A stretch of 21,779 bases of DNA from a virus: positions 1-21,779 of IMG/VR virus record IMGVR_UViG_3300019760_000014. One strand, written 5' to 3'. Positions 13,804-21,711 of the stretch are shown here, in pieces. Position 1 is the stretch's first letter; the number at the start of each line of letters is the position of its first letter. The position numbers were made by a program, and so were the translations under genes. The notes below the pieces were generated by a model. The model saw nothing but the letters and a program-made list of their open reading frames with translations. It was not told where the DNA came from and did no database searches.

Positions 13804-15636
13804 TTAAAACAGCTTTAGCTGTGGATTTTCGATTAATTCTTTAATTTTCCTAGCTCTACTGATGTAGTATCCATATTCAATATGGTAATCATCTGCTTTG
13901 TAGTAATCATTAAATAGTGTGACATTATGTCCCACACACACATCTGCTATTTTACCAGTGTTTTTATCATGTTTATAGATCTTGCCACCATTGGTGCTAA
14001 CAAAGTACCTATTAGTTCTTTGTAGTTCATCTATAGCATGTTCACTGCCGTCTTTTAAGTAGTGATATTCATTGGTAAATTTCTTATCAGACTTGCGTGC
14101 TATACAGAAATCATATATATCTGTATGTTCTCTAATAGTAGTCTCTATATCAATACCATTTACATAATACTCATATAAAGCAATTGGTACTATTGGAGCA
14201 TTAAAACCTTTCTTTAAAGGTGTTTGTGTTTCAAATTCACCTTTAACTTTAACTTTGTTACCCGGTTTCATTGTAATGTAATTATTGACATCACGTCTAG
14301 CATACTTTACATACTCGGTATACTCTAGTTCGAAATTTGTTTTAGTCTCCCATTCTCTGCAAGTTTGTTTGTAAATCTCCTCCTTTTCTCTGGGTACAAC
14401 TGTAACGATACCATCTGTATTAGCTGATATTACTTCGAAACCACGAAGATTTAACGCTTCTATTAGCATTAATAAATAGAGCTGACCATTTACGGTCACC
14501 TGAAGAGTTACTTTTGTATCTCTTAACCAATGATGTTCAGAATTAGTCTTACCGTATGTTGCGTTAAGGACTATTTTCAAACTATCTGCTGTTATTAAAT
14601 CACCAGCATGTTTTGCGTCTACCCTAGTTCTTCTAATTTCATCGTATTTATCAATGAAACCATCACCTAAATGCTCTGGAGCAAGTCTATGATTAATAAT
14701 TAAGGATGGATACATTGATGCGATATCAGCGTCTATTAGTTTCTTTCTATCATCTTCTTCAAATAAACCGGGTTTATCGTCTGAATGAATTCCTCCTATT
14801 CCTAGTTGATAGGCTGTGCCTCCGAATATAATCTTCTCTGAAAATTTAGATACTCCATATTCAAATGTCTCTAGTTTTAAACGACAGAGGAAATTCCTTA
14901 ATTGTGCAGTTTTAAACTCAATGCCATCAAAGATAATATCTTTAAATGGAATTTTATTTCTAACTGTTTGCATATCTCTTAACTCTTTAACTGGAATGTT
15001 AAGTGCTTCAGAGAATATTCTTTCTAGCAGTCTGTTTGAAATACCTGAATCAGATTCATCTAATACATTAACACCATACTTTTTACTAATATCCCATCTT
15101 AATTTAATAAATGGTAATATTTTATTGTATAATGTTTCAGTTATTTCAACATCATTCAAGTTGTACTTTAAAAGTAAATCAACTTGATTTGATTCTATTA
15201 AATCATCCGGATCTATTGGTAGATCCTGTATTTTTGGCCATTTTAAATTAACTGCTACTAATTTCAATGGCTTTTGATCCAAATTCCCTACTCTCATGAG
15301 GTCAATTCCTTGAAAGGGAAGTCGGTATTTATAGTCTTTACTATCTCTAAGGATAATATCGTCTGATAAATCTTTTAATTTACTACAAATTTGATCTGTA
15401 GTTTGTTCTGATAATTTCTGGTAATGTTTGAATATGTAGTTTAATATTTGATTATCATAATAATGACTATTATAACCAACAAACCACTTTTCAGCATCAT
15501 TTATGAACATATATAAACCTTGGAGATCATTTCTATCACCATGTATTGCAAATGTCCTTATTTCGCCTGTTTTGACGTGTTTAAAGATTACTGAAAAGAA
15601 GTTCCTATAAACTTCTATATCAAATACATATACCAT
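13804..15636 (-). CDS. polB: Family B DNA polymerase with 3'-5' exonuclease
   Basis: The replicative polymerase. Exonuclease: ExoI FDIE (Asp6, Glu8), ExoII NSHYYD (Asn56-Asp61), ExoIII YNLND (158-162, Asp162). Polymerase: GGTAYQLGIGGIHS (272-285, YxGG-like region), motif A DADIASMYPSLI (302-313), motif B KIVLNATYG (354-362), motif C SANTDGI (404-410) and a basic VKVKGEF strand further on. At 610 aa it is compact, nearer protein-primed or small phage enzymes than T4-like ones, but no terminal-protein regions are evident. Motif C has Asn where most family B enzymes have the first Asp of DTD. It starts 4 nt after the preceding gene's TAA, and a 72-aa gene, the loader-like gene and the helicase follow. 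Confidence 0.96.
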   Translation of the reverse strand: MVYVFDIEVYRNFFSVIFKHVKTGEIRTFAIHGDRNDLQGLYMFINDAEKWFVGYNSHYYDNQILNYIFKHYQKLSEQTTDQICSKLKDLSDDIILRDSKDYKYRLPFQGIDLMRVGNLDQKPLKLVAVNLKWPKIQDLPIDPDDLIESNQVDLLLKYNLNDVEITETLYNKILPFIKLRWDISKKYGVNVLDESDSGISNRLLERIFSEALNIPVKELRDMQTVRNKIPFKDIIFDGIEFKTAQLRNFLCRLKLETFEYGVSKFSEKIIFGGTAYQLGIGGIHSDDKPGLFEEDDRKKLIDADIASMYPSLIINHRLAPEHLGDGFIDKYDEIRRTRVDAKHAGDLITADSLKIVLNATYGKTNSEHHWLRDTKVTLQVTVNGQLYLLMLIEALNLRGFEVISANTDGIVTVVPREKEEIYKQTCREWETKTNFELEYTEYVKYARRDVNNYITMKPGNKVKVKGEFETQTPLKKGFNAPIVPIALYEYYVNGIDIETTIREHTDIYDFCIARKSDKKFTNEYHYLKDGSEHAIDELQRTNRYFVSTNGGKIYKHDKNTGKIADVCVGHNVTLFNDYYKADDYHIEYGYYISRARKIKELIENPQLKLF

Positions 15637-15640
15637 TTAA

Positions 15641-15994
15641 TTATGATTTTAATTTTTTAAAAAAATTTAAAAACTCTTTTTTTGGCCTACATCTGGGTAG
15701 ACCTTTTGGAAATTTTGAGTTTTTATAATATATGTTATCTTCTGTTAATGGAACATACACATCGAAATTCTCAAGAACATGTCCGTTGAAAACTTCTTTT
15801 GAGTCTAACTTTTCTGTAGAATAGCCACCTATTGATAAAAAATCAATTAGATGGCTCCATTCTACTAATGAATTAGCAATATTTCCTTGATGATAATCAT
15901 CTAAAAATCTGACTTCTATTACTTTTCTAGAAATATAATCACCATAATAATCAGATTTGGTTTCTTTTGTCTTATCAAATATTTTATATTTCAT
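15641..15994 (-). CDS. Unknown basic protein, 117 aa
   Basis: No family is recognised. The protein mixes an acidic, Tyr-rich middle (SDYYGDYISRKVIEVRFLDDYHQG) with a basic, Pro-containing tail (KGLPRCRPKKEFLNFFKKLK). It starts in a TAAATAACATG leader 5 nt after the previous gene and stops 4 nt before the polymerase ATG, so it is tightly coupled to polB. A polymerase accessory role is only a positional guess. Confidence 0.75.
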   Translation of the reverse strand: MKYKIFDKTKETKSDYYGDYISRKVIEVRFLDDYHQGNIANSLVEWSHLIDFLSIGGYSTEKLDSKEVFNGHVLENFDVYVPLTEDNIYYKNSKFPKGLPRCRPKKEFLNFFKKLKS

Positions 15995-15999
15995 GTTAT

Positions 16000-16185
16000 T
16001 TATTTTTGTATTAATCTACAGGTTTCAATTAATCCAGCTTCTAGAGCTTCTTCGTAGGAATCGAATTGATCAGACCATTCTACTACATCATATCTATAAT
16101 CATCTCTATTTCGAATTACTCTATATTTATGGCATGGAATATAGTCTGGACTATCATTGTAGTTCCATAATTTACTTGTTTTAAT
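16000..16185 (-). CDS. Small conserved-type protein, about 61 aa, without an ATG/GTG/TTG start
   Basis: The frame encodes EWSDQFDSYEEALEAGLIE with a C-terminal TCRLIQK, a pattern (aromatic strands, then D-S-Y-E-E-A-L-x-A-G-L) seen in many small phage proteins. It is open for 61 codons between TAA at 16192-16194 and TAA at 16000-16002 and contains no ATG, GTG or TTG. The only plausible near-cognate start at its beginning is ATT at 16185 (reading M-K-T-S-K-L-W). It lies directly downstream of a tRNA-like element whose 3' end contains the upstream in-frame stop. AUU initiation or a decayed start are the alternatives. Confidence 0.6.
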   Translation of the reverse strand: MKTSKLWNYNDSPDYIPCHKYRVIRNRDDYRYDVVEWSDQFDSYEEALEAGLIETCRLIQK

Positions 16186-16191
16186 TACTAG

Positions 16192-16276
16192 TTACTCAGC
16201 CCGGAATCGAACCGGGACGCTTTCAAACGTCTCATAAGTTAGGACGTAATTATACGTTGCGTTCACTGCCTGAGTT
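16192..16276 (-). tRNA. tRNA-like element, class II-like, about 84 nt
   Basis: On the minus strand ACTCAG (5') pairs with CTGAGT (3'), and a perfect T-arm (CCCGG, TTCGATT, CCGGG) sits in canonical position before the 3' acceptor strand. A variable-arm-like hairpin ACGTT-TGAA-AGCGT precedes the T-stem. The would-be anticodon stem (TATAA/TTATG) encloses 12 nt instead of 7, the D-arm is only two pairs, and position 1 faces A. No anticodon can be assigned with confidence. Decayed tRNA or processing signal. Confidence 0.4.
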
Positions 16277-16458
16277 AATATTTTGGTTATTCTTATTTGT
16301 CTCATCTTTCAATGCTAAGTCATTAGCCCATCCCATTGTTGGATTTGAACCTGTTGTATCACCACATATATAAGTTTATCTTTGTCACATATGCTGTCAA
16401 CTGTCATGAACCGATAGTAACTGCCACTATCTGTTAAACAAATAAAATGTTTAATTTC
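16277..16458 (-). other. Gene-free stretch with one hairpin
   Basis: No frame of note. On the plus strand it holds a 6-bp hairpin GATAGT/ACTATC (16413-16431), TGTCA three times (16383-16406), and a GGTTCAAATCC string on the minus strand (near 16331-16341) that resembles a tRNA T-loop but lacks a T-stem and acceptor partner. It separates the zinc-ribbon gene from the tRNA-like element. Confidence 0.5.
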
Positions 16459-16683
16459 TTAAATCGGTGTTTTCTTTGAACCATCTCCCGATCCAATACC
16501 AAACACTGAATTTAAAGACGAAGGATACAAATCTACTTCATCTTCTACACTTTCACCTCTCTGACACTTAGGACAGTAATGAGTATGTTTACCTTCTTCT
16601 AGCCAACCTTCTGATTTTAACTGACTTTGTCCGATACATGTATTACATGAATTACAGACATACGAATTAATCTTTTTTACCAT
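16459..16683 (-). CDS. Zinc-ribbon protein, 74 aa
   Basis: A short protein with two metal-binding knuckles: YVCNSCNTC (Cys10, Cys13, Cys16) and YCPKC (Cys37, Cys40), with His33/His35 nearby. The first knuckle and the CPKC pair make a classical four-Cys zinc ribbon, which usually binds nucleic acid or a protein partner. The tail is Gly/Ser-rich and disordered. It starts 3 nt after the TAA of the basic 135-aa gene, so they are co-translated. In phage replication blocks such proteins are often small transcription or processing factors; that role is inference. Confidence 0.8.
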   Translation of the reverse strand: MVKKINSYVCNSCNTCIGQSQLKSEGWLEEGKHTHYCPKCQRGESVEDEVDLYPSSLNSVFGIGSGDGSKKTPI

Positions 16684-16686
16684 AGG

Positions 16687-17094
16687 TTATGCTGCGGATT
16701 TAATTTTACGTCTAAGAATAATTACTTTAGATTTAAGATCAGATGAGTCAAACTTGTTCTGTTCATCTTCGGTAAATTTAACTTTTTTCTTTTTCATATC
16801 AGCTATGCTGAGTTCTATTTGAGAATTAAGCCTACTAACAGCAATTTCTCTACGTCCTTGTTGACGACGTTTCTTTTCAAAACGACGACCTTTTTTTAAA
16901 GAACCAAATTTCTCAACTACTTTGATATGGTTTGTTTTTCTTTCGGAAATAAAAGCAATGTATACATCTGATTGATACACTCCATGTATACCATTAAATT
17001 TAGTCAATAATTCTCTGATTTCAGAATTATTCTTAGATCCTTTGAAACGTTTGTATAAGATATTTATATCTTTACATCTATATTTTTTTGTCAT
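16687..17094 (-). CDS. Basic phage protein, about 135 aa
   Basis: A strongly basic protein with SLKKGRRFEKKRRQQGRRE near the middle and a Lys-rich tail ending KSAA. The first half (MTKKYRCKDINILYKRFKG ... VYIAFISERK) looks alpha/beta. The ATG at 17094 is preferred; a TTG at 17112 would add six residues. It shares the -AA ending and basic composition with the large protein encoded just upstream (35-nt gap), so the two may act together, for example as nucleic-acid-binding virion cargo or in an RNA complex. No known family. Confidence 0.75.
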   Translation of the reverse strand: MTKKYRCKDINILYKRFKGSKNNSEIRELLTKFNGIHGVYQSDVYIAFISERKTNHIKVVEKFGSLKKGRRFEKKRRQQGRREIAVSRLNSQIELSIADMKKKKVKFTEDEQNKFDSSDLKSKVIILRRKIKSAA

Positions 17095-17129
17095 TTGAGT
17101 AATTTTTTTCAAGTTAGTTATTAATTTGG

Positions 17130-20100
17130 TTATGCTGCCTGTTTGTTACCAATAGGCTCTACTTTCTTTCCTTTACCTTTTCCGCGACTAGGCGACTTAC
17201 CTGTCTTAGCTTTGGAAAGCTCTTCCTTAGACTTATCATCATAAGGTTTTTCCTCAACACGTTCTTCTAACATACGTTTTTTCTTATCCGAAGCTATCTT
17301 TTCTTTAATCTCGGCAACATATGTTTTTTTCTGCTCAACCATTTTTTTCTTATCTTTTTTATCGACTAATTTGGTCTTTGGTTTAGCATTCTGTTGAGGA
17401 CGAGACAATGCCTTAAGCTTATCCTCGATAGACTTAATTAGCTTTTCGTCTGGTTTATCATCAGGCTTAATCTTGCTAATTTGATTATTTAACTTAGTTT
17501 CCTGAGCTTTTAACAATTTAACAGATTCCTCCAAACCATCTATAATAGATTTGTTTGGTTTATCTTTAGATTTAGCTGTTTTTAACTTAGCTTTTTCGGT
17601 TCCTAACTTACTTCTTACTCCTTTTAATTCCAGAGTTAGAGCGTCAATTAATTTTTGACCAACCTTTTTAACTTCAAGAAGTTCAGCTTTAAGTCTTTTT
17701 GTTTCCTTTTTAACCCTTAAAACTTCATCACGAATTTCTTTTTGATCTTTCGTTTTAAATTTTTCAGATTCTTTCTTTTGACTTTTTTTATGCTTTGTAG
17801 CATCTTCAGTTTGCTTTTTAAGCTTTTCAGCTTTCTCGTCTTCACGAGCTTTATTTGTTTCCACTCTTTCCGTATGGAAATATTTTTTGAAATTATGTAC
17901 GTATTTTTCTAGGTTAAACCGTTTAACTGGTTTCTCACCATCCTTTAGAACAACTTCCTCATTCGCTTCTTCAGCGGCTTTATTACTAGCGTTAGCTAAT
18001 AACATACGAGCTATCATGTTATTCCCTTCTGTGAGCTTTTTATAATACTTGCCACGATTTGTTAAACGATGTGGTTTAGATGGTTTTTTCTTTTTATCAG
18101 CGGATTTTTCAGATACAATTGTTTCTTGAAAATCACTGGTTGTGATATTGGCTTTCTTGTCAGAGTTAATAATAGCTTGAGCTACTTTCTCGGTTACTTG
18201 ACAATATTCCAATCTAGGTCTAAGTTTAATTTCAAACGAAGACGATTTGGAACCAAATAATTTCACAGTATCTTTAACAAAAGAATCCTCTACTCTCTTT
18301 TGACCATTGGTATCAATAGATCTCCAATAACCAATGTAATTTTTAGTGGATACTAAGTCATTTTCTTTTGGTTTTAACACCTTTATTGCAAGAATACCCT
18401 TATTGTGATCAGATTTAAATCTGAAAATAGTACGAGCAACGGAAGAATGTTCGCTAGTATTTAACCAACTACCCGATCTCTTCATAATACCTGCTACTTT
18501 AACAGTAGTTGTATGAGAAAAAATATCTTCTTTTTTCTTTTGTAATGGTTCAATTACCTTGTTTTGCAAAGCCTTATATGCTTTTAAAACACCTCGACTA
18601 ACCTTTTCGTAACCACGCTTAAGCATTGATTGTAATTGGCTACGCGGAACCTCATCAACAACCTCTGTCTTAGGATCTCTAATTGGGATTAATTTATCAT
18701 ACTTTTTCCATTCTTTTGTTTCAAAGAATTTCTTAGTATCCAAAGGAGCCCAATATGAAGTTTCACCAGCACCTTTACCTAAGATTAGTTTTTTGTTAAC
18801 ATCAGAATCACAATAGATATCTATTTCCAGCTGATTCTTTTCATTAACGGTTACCATACCCGGTTGATACAATGTCGATTTTCCTTTGCGCTCATTTTTT
18901 ATAAGCACATATGAACCAACAATAGGACGTTTTTTCTCAACATTCAAAGGAATAAAACTTTTATCTTCACTATCAATAAACGATAATGGTCGATCTTGCC
19001 AAATAACATTTGGTTTTGGAGCTTTAAAACTAGCAGTTCTTTCTAAAGATTTTTCAACCTTCTTAGCAGTTTTCTTACTACTCTCTAAACGTTTTTTTGT
19101 TATTTCGTCTGCCTTTTTGGTATCACCTGAAACAGGCTGTTTTTGCCCCTTTTTAGGCTGTTTATTGACATTATTATTACGATCCTTACGTTTTGATTGC
19201 TCAGGTCCAATTTTGTCCTTATTATCGGGTTTTTCAATAATACGATCTTTAACATCTTCCTCCTCAGACTTTGTTACTTCTTTTTTCGGGGTAGAAGTCT
19301 CTTTCTTATCAGCTGCTTCTTTTTTAGCGTCAGCTTCTGCTTGAGCATCTAATGTTAAAATATCTTCAATCGCATCCGCGTTGTTGGAATAGAATTCACG
19401 TTCTTTCTCTGTAAAATCAGCTTGCTTACCGGCTTTAATCATATTGGCTATGAAACCAGCAGTGATATTAGTATCCTCTTTAGTTGTTTTCTCTTCTTCA
19501 GATGGAGGATTATGGAAAGCAAAAGCTTCTTTAAAGAGTTTAATACGCGGTTTATCCAACTTAATCTTTTTGTTTTTAGCAAAGATTGTAGCTATATCCT
19601 TAGGAATATCCTGTGGATTTATTTCAGTTATATGGCATTCTTTCACCATTAAACCTTCTAAACCAGCATCTTTAAATGCTTTACTTTCTTTCTTGTCTTG
19701 CAATAAATATGCAAGTTTATTATATATTAAATCTTTTGACATTTGAGTTGTTTTTACTTTGGTTAATAACTTGAAAGCTCGGACTGAATCTAAAATCCAA
19801 CTTCGTCTTTCCCCTGATTCTGATTCTAAAACATAAACATGTAATCTTTTTGGAATAAACATGTCAGTAAAACATTGTATAACTTTTCCGGTAAATCCGA
19901 ATGTATCTGTAACAATATCATCTATATAAGGCACTCTTCTTATTGATAAGATCTCAAGATTCTTTGGTAAGAACTTATAATATCCATCTAGATTGCTTTT
20001 TAATGTGCTACAGAATATAATTGAAACTTTTCGTGTTTTTTTATCAACGGTAGTTATCTCCGCTAATGTTTTCAAACTTCTAAGTTTATTTGTGTTATAC

Positions 20101-20549
20101 GTATAGATTCGATCTGATACAGATTCTCCTCTTATGTGATATGTTGTTACATTTGTTTTAGATCTTTCCACTTTAATAATAGTCCCTCTGAAACCATCTG
20201 TTTTATCTTCAACAGATTCTCCACATTCAAAACGTTGCTCTGATATATAATCATCTTGTTTAACTTCTATCTTATAAAAGTTACCACGGTATCTTATAGT
20301 ACCGTCATTATAAATGAAATTATGATTATCAATACTATCTAATACATCATCTAATATGTGAATATCTACTTGTTTAAAACTTAGGTTGTTCTCTAAAATA
20401 AGACTAGGATGGACTATTGATGGCATTACACATTGCGTGTCTCCAGAAAAATTGAACCATTTTACTAGCACATAGTCTTCTTTTCGTGCTTGTATAATAC
20501 CAAATACGTTGGCATATGGATGCCATCTATGTTGTACTAATGGTATCAT
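17130..20549 (-). CDS. Very large Lys-rich protein with SH3-like modules and coiled coil, 1139 aa
   Basis: The largest gene here, unrecognised as a whole. The N-terminal third contains SH3/KOW-like modules: about residues 1-55 (YVLVKWFNFSGDTQ), about 105-160 (CGESVEDKTDGFRGTIIKV) and about 205-265 (DDIVTDTFGFTGKVIQCF ... RRSWILDSVRAFKLL). A Glu/Lys-rich disordered linker follows (about 345-510). Two more beta-rich modules come next (VGSYVLIKNERKGKS ... SYWAPLDTKKFF, and TTTVKVAGIMKRSGSWLN ... YIGYWRSIDTNG). The last 300 residues are Lys/Glu coiled coil (KDQKEIRDEVLRVKKETKRL) ending in a basic SPSRGKGKGKK tail and QAA. Binding to nucleic acid or a scaffold role is inferred from composition. 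The W-terminated modules resemble those of the 193-aa protein at 4975-5556. Confidence 0.85.
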   Translation of the reverse strand: MIPLVQHRWHPYANVFGIIQARKEDYVLVKWFNFSGDTQCVMPSIVHPSLILENNLSFKQVDIHILDDVLDSIDNHNFIYNDGTIRYRGNFYKIEVKQDDYISEQRFECGESVEDKTDGFRGTIIKVERSKTNVTTYHIRGESVSDRIYTYNTNKLRSLKTLAEITTVDKKTRKVSIIFCSTLKSNLDGYYKFLPKNLEILSIRRVPYIDDIVTDTFGFTGKVIQCFTDMFIPKRLHVYVLESESGERRSWILDSVRAFKLLTKVKTTQMSKDLIYNKLAYLLQDKKESKAFKDAGLEGLMVKECHITEINPQDIPKDIATIFAKNKKIKLDKPRIKLFKEAFAFHNPPSEEEKTTKEDTNITAGFIANMIKAGKQADFTEKEREFYSNNADAIEDILTLDAQAEADAKKEAADKKETSTPKKEVTKSEEEDVKDRIIEKPDNKDKIGPEQSKRKDRNNNVNKQPKKGQKQPVSGDTKKADEITKKRLESSKKTAKKVEKSLERTASFKAPKPNVIWQDRPLSFIDSEDKSFIPLNVEKKRPIVGSYVLIKNERKGKSTLYQPGMVTVNEKNQLEIDIYCDSDVNKKLILGKGAGETSYWAPLDTKKFFETKEWKKYDKLIPIRDPKTEVVDEVPRSQLQSMLKRGYEKVSRGVLKAYKALQNKVIEPLQKKKEDIFSHTTTVKVAGIMKRSGSWLNTSEHSSVARTIFRFKSDHNKGILAIKVLKPKENDLVSTKNYIGYWRSIDTNGQKRVEDSFVKDTVKLFGSKSSSFEIKLRPRLEYCQVTEKVAQAIINSDKKANITTSDFQETIVSEKSADKKKKPSKPHRLTNRGKYYKKLTEGNNMIARMLLANASNKAAEEANEEVVLKDGEKPVKRFNLEKYVHNFKKYFHTERVETNKAREDEKAEKLKKQTEDATKHKKSQKKESEKFKTKDQKEIRDEVLRVKKETKRLKAELLEVKKVGQKLIDALTLELKGVRSKLGTEKAKLKTAKSKDKPNKSIIDGLEESVKLLKAQETKLNNQISKIKPDDKPDEKLIKSIEDKLKALSRPQQNAKPKTKLVDKKDKKKMVEQKKTYVAEIKEKIASDKKKRMLEERVEEKPYDDKSKEELSKAKTGKSPSRGKGKGKKVEPIGNKQAA

Positions 20550-20560
20550 AGTAATTGATT

Positions 20561-20839
20561 TTAGCTTTTAAAATAGTAGTATTGAGCAAATACATTAAAT
20601 ATTAATATAAGAACCAATGTTATTATCAATATTCTAATTGCATATGCTCTAGCATATTCAGACATTGCTTTTTCAATAGATTTCTTTTGTTCCAATGGGA
20701 ACATATCTAATTGAATACCATCCGCAGAATACCATCCAAATATTTCTTCTTGTTTACCAATCAGTTGTAATCTAATTGTATTAAATAACACGGCAATAAA
20801 TGTAATTACCATTGTTTTATATTGTTTTATTGTTTTCAT
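20561..20839 (-). CDS. Small membrane protein, 92 aa
   Basis: Two hydrophobic segments are seen: MVITFIAVLFNTIRL (about residues 10-24) and IRILIITLVLILIFNVFAQYYYF (about 70-92), separated by a soluble piece (KQEEIFGWYSADGIQLDMFPLEQ). The likely topology is two spans with a loop. It starts 28 nt after the tRNA-like element and its stop is 11 nt before the large Lys-rich gene. With the transglycosylase upstream it could belong to a lysis or cell-envelope step (holin- or spanin-like), but neither is recognisable. Confidence 0.75.
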   Translation of the reverse strand: MKTIKQYKTMVITFIAVLFNTIRLQLIGKQEEIFGWYSADGIQLDMFPLEQKKSIEKAMSEYARAYAIRILIITLVLILIFNVFAQYYYFKS

Positions 20840-20867
20840 AATAGTATGATTTAGTTAATTTGATTGA

Positions 20868-20991
20868 GCCAGAAGAGGGAGTCGAACCCTCAAATACTAC
20901 TTTTCGTAATCGCGTCTAACCTCCAAGGTCGGTAGTATTATGGTGTTTTTCACAGTTATCATCTGCAAACGCGCAAACCTCCATTTCCGGC
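20868..20991 (-). tRNA. tRNA-like element with a long insert, 124 nt
   Basis: On the minus strand the 5' strand GCCGGAA pairs with TTCTGGC (7 bp, one G-U), and a perfect T-arm GAGGG-TTCGACT-CCCTC precedes the 3' acceptor, followed by TCA. A plausible anticodon arm TGCAG-ATGATAA-CTGTG (U33, anticodon GAU, Ile; A37) lies in the 5' part. About 59 extra nt follow, closed by AATACTAC/GTAGTATT, and the D-arm is weak. The string TGGAGGTTxGxCGCG appears twice with changes. An intron-bearing, chimeric or decayed tRNA are all possible. Confidence 0.45.
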
Positions 20992-21012
20992 TTATGCGGT
21001 TACCCGCAGGGA

Positions 21013-21711
21013 CTAGATCCTTGAATCCAATCCCCTACGAGCAAACCGTTTGAAGTCTGTAACTTCTAGCAATCCATCATTATCCCCATAATGGGTATCA
21101 ACAACTGAATTACCATCATATGCTTTACGAGAAAATGAATTCTCTTTAGCATATTTATCACCAATAATATAATCATCAGCACCTTTTCCGATTGCCCTAA
21201 GAGCTGTCGGATGAAAGACGCCTAGATACAAATCTTCATAAGATCTGACATAGTCGAATAAGCGATGTGATTCAAAATATTTATCAATATAAGGAATCTG
21301 CTCAACGACGTTCATTCTTTGCAGCTTTTTTACACTAGTACCAAGCGATCTAGCTGTGCTAGGAAGCCACTGTATAATACCAGTAGCATTGCTGTACTTA
21401 TTCTGTATCCATGCTTTTCCTCGTGATTCAGAATGTATTGTGAGAACTAACCATTCCCATTTTACATTACGTTTCTTAGCTAATTTCTGTAATTCGAAAA
21501 TAACTTCACGTTTGTAGGCTGCATACCCCCACATCTTAGTAGCTAACTTATTAGCTTCTTTTTCAATGATTGTTTCATGACCTAACATGGTTAGCTGCTT
21601 TGTTAGAAAAACTTTACCCGGTTCGTATTGAACCTCATTTACTACATGTGAGCGTGAACCCACATTTATAAATAGCATAAGTCCTGCTAACAAACTCATT
21701 AATCGTCTCAT
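21013..21711 (-). CDS. Lytic transglycosylase (SLT domain), endolysin-like, ending in TAG
   Basis: Cleaves peptidoglycan. A basic then hydrophobic N-terminus (MRRLMSLLAGLMLFINV) looks like a signal peptide or anchor. The catalytic region reads VLTIHSESRGKAWIQN with Glu95 in the S-E-S motif of SLT enzymes, followed by ATGIIQWLPSTARSLG (the G-x-x-Q-x-x-P-x-T motif) and YIDKYF. The length (232 aa) is usual. It ends Ser-Arg-Ile-TAG. Reading on gives six codons and a TAA at 20992-20994, the nucleotide next to the first base of the tRNA-like element. It is the first gene in the window on this strand and would serve lysis or DNA entry. Confidence 0.9.
   Translation of the reverse strand: MRRLMSLLAGLMLFINVGSRSHVVNEVQYEPGKVFLTKQLTMLGHETIIEKEANKLATKMWGYAAYKREVIFELQKLAKKRNVKWEWLVLTIHSESRGKAWIQNKYSNATGIIQWLPSTARSLGTSVKKLQRMNVVEQIPYIDKYFESHRLFDYVRSYEDLYLGVFHPTALRAIGKGADDYIIGDKYAKENSFSRKAYDGNSVVDTHYGDNDGLLEVTDFKRFARRGLDSRI

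Noticed and set aside
16325-16360. GGTTCAAATCC string resembling a tRNA T-loop on the minus strand
   Set aside because: Only two T-stem pairs form and no complementary acceptor strand exists nearby.
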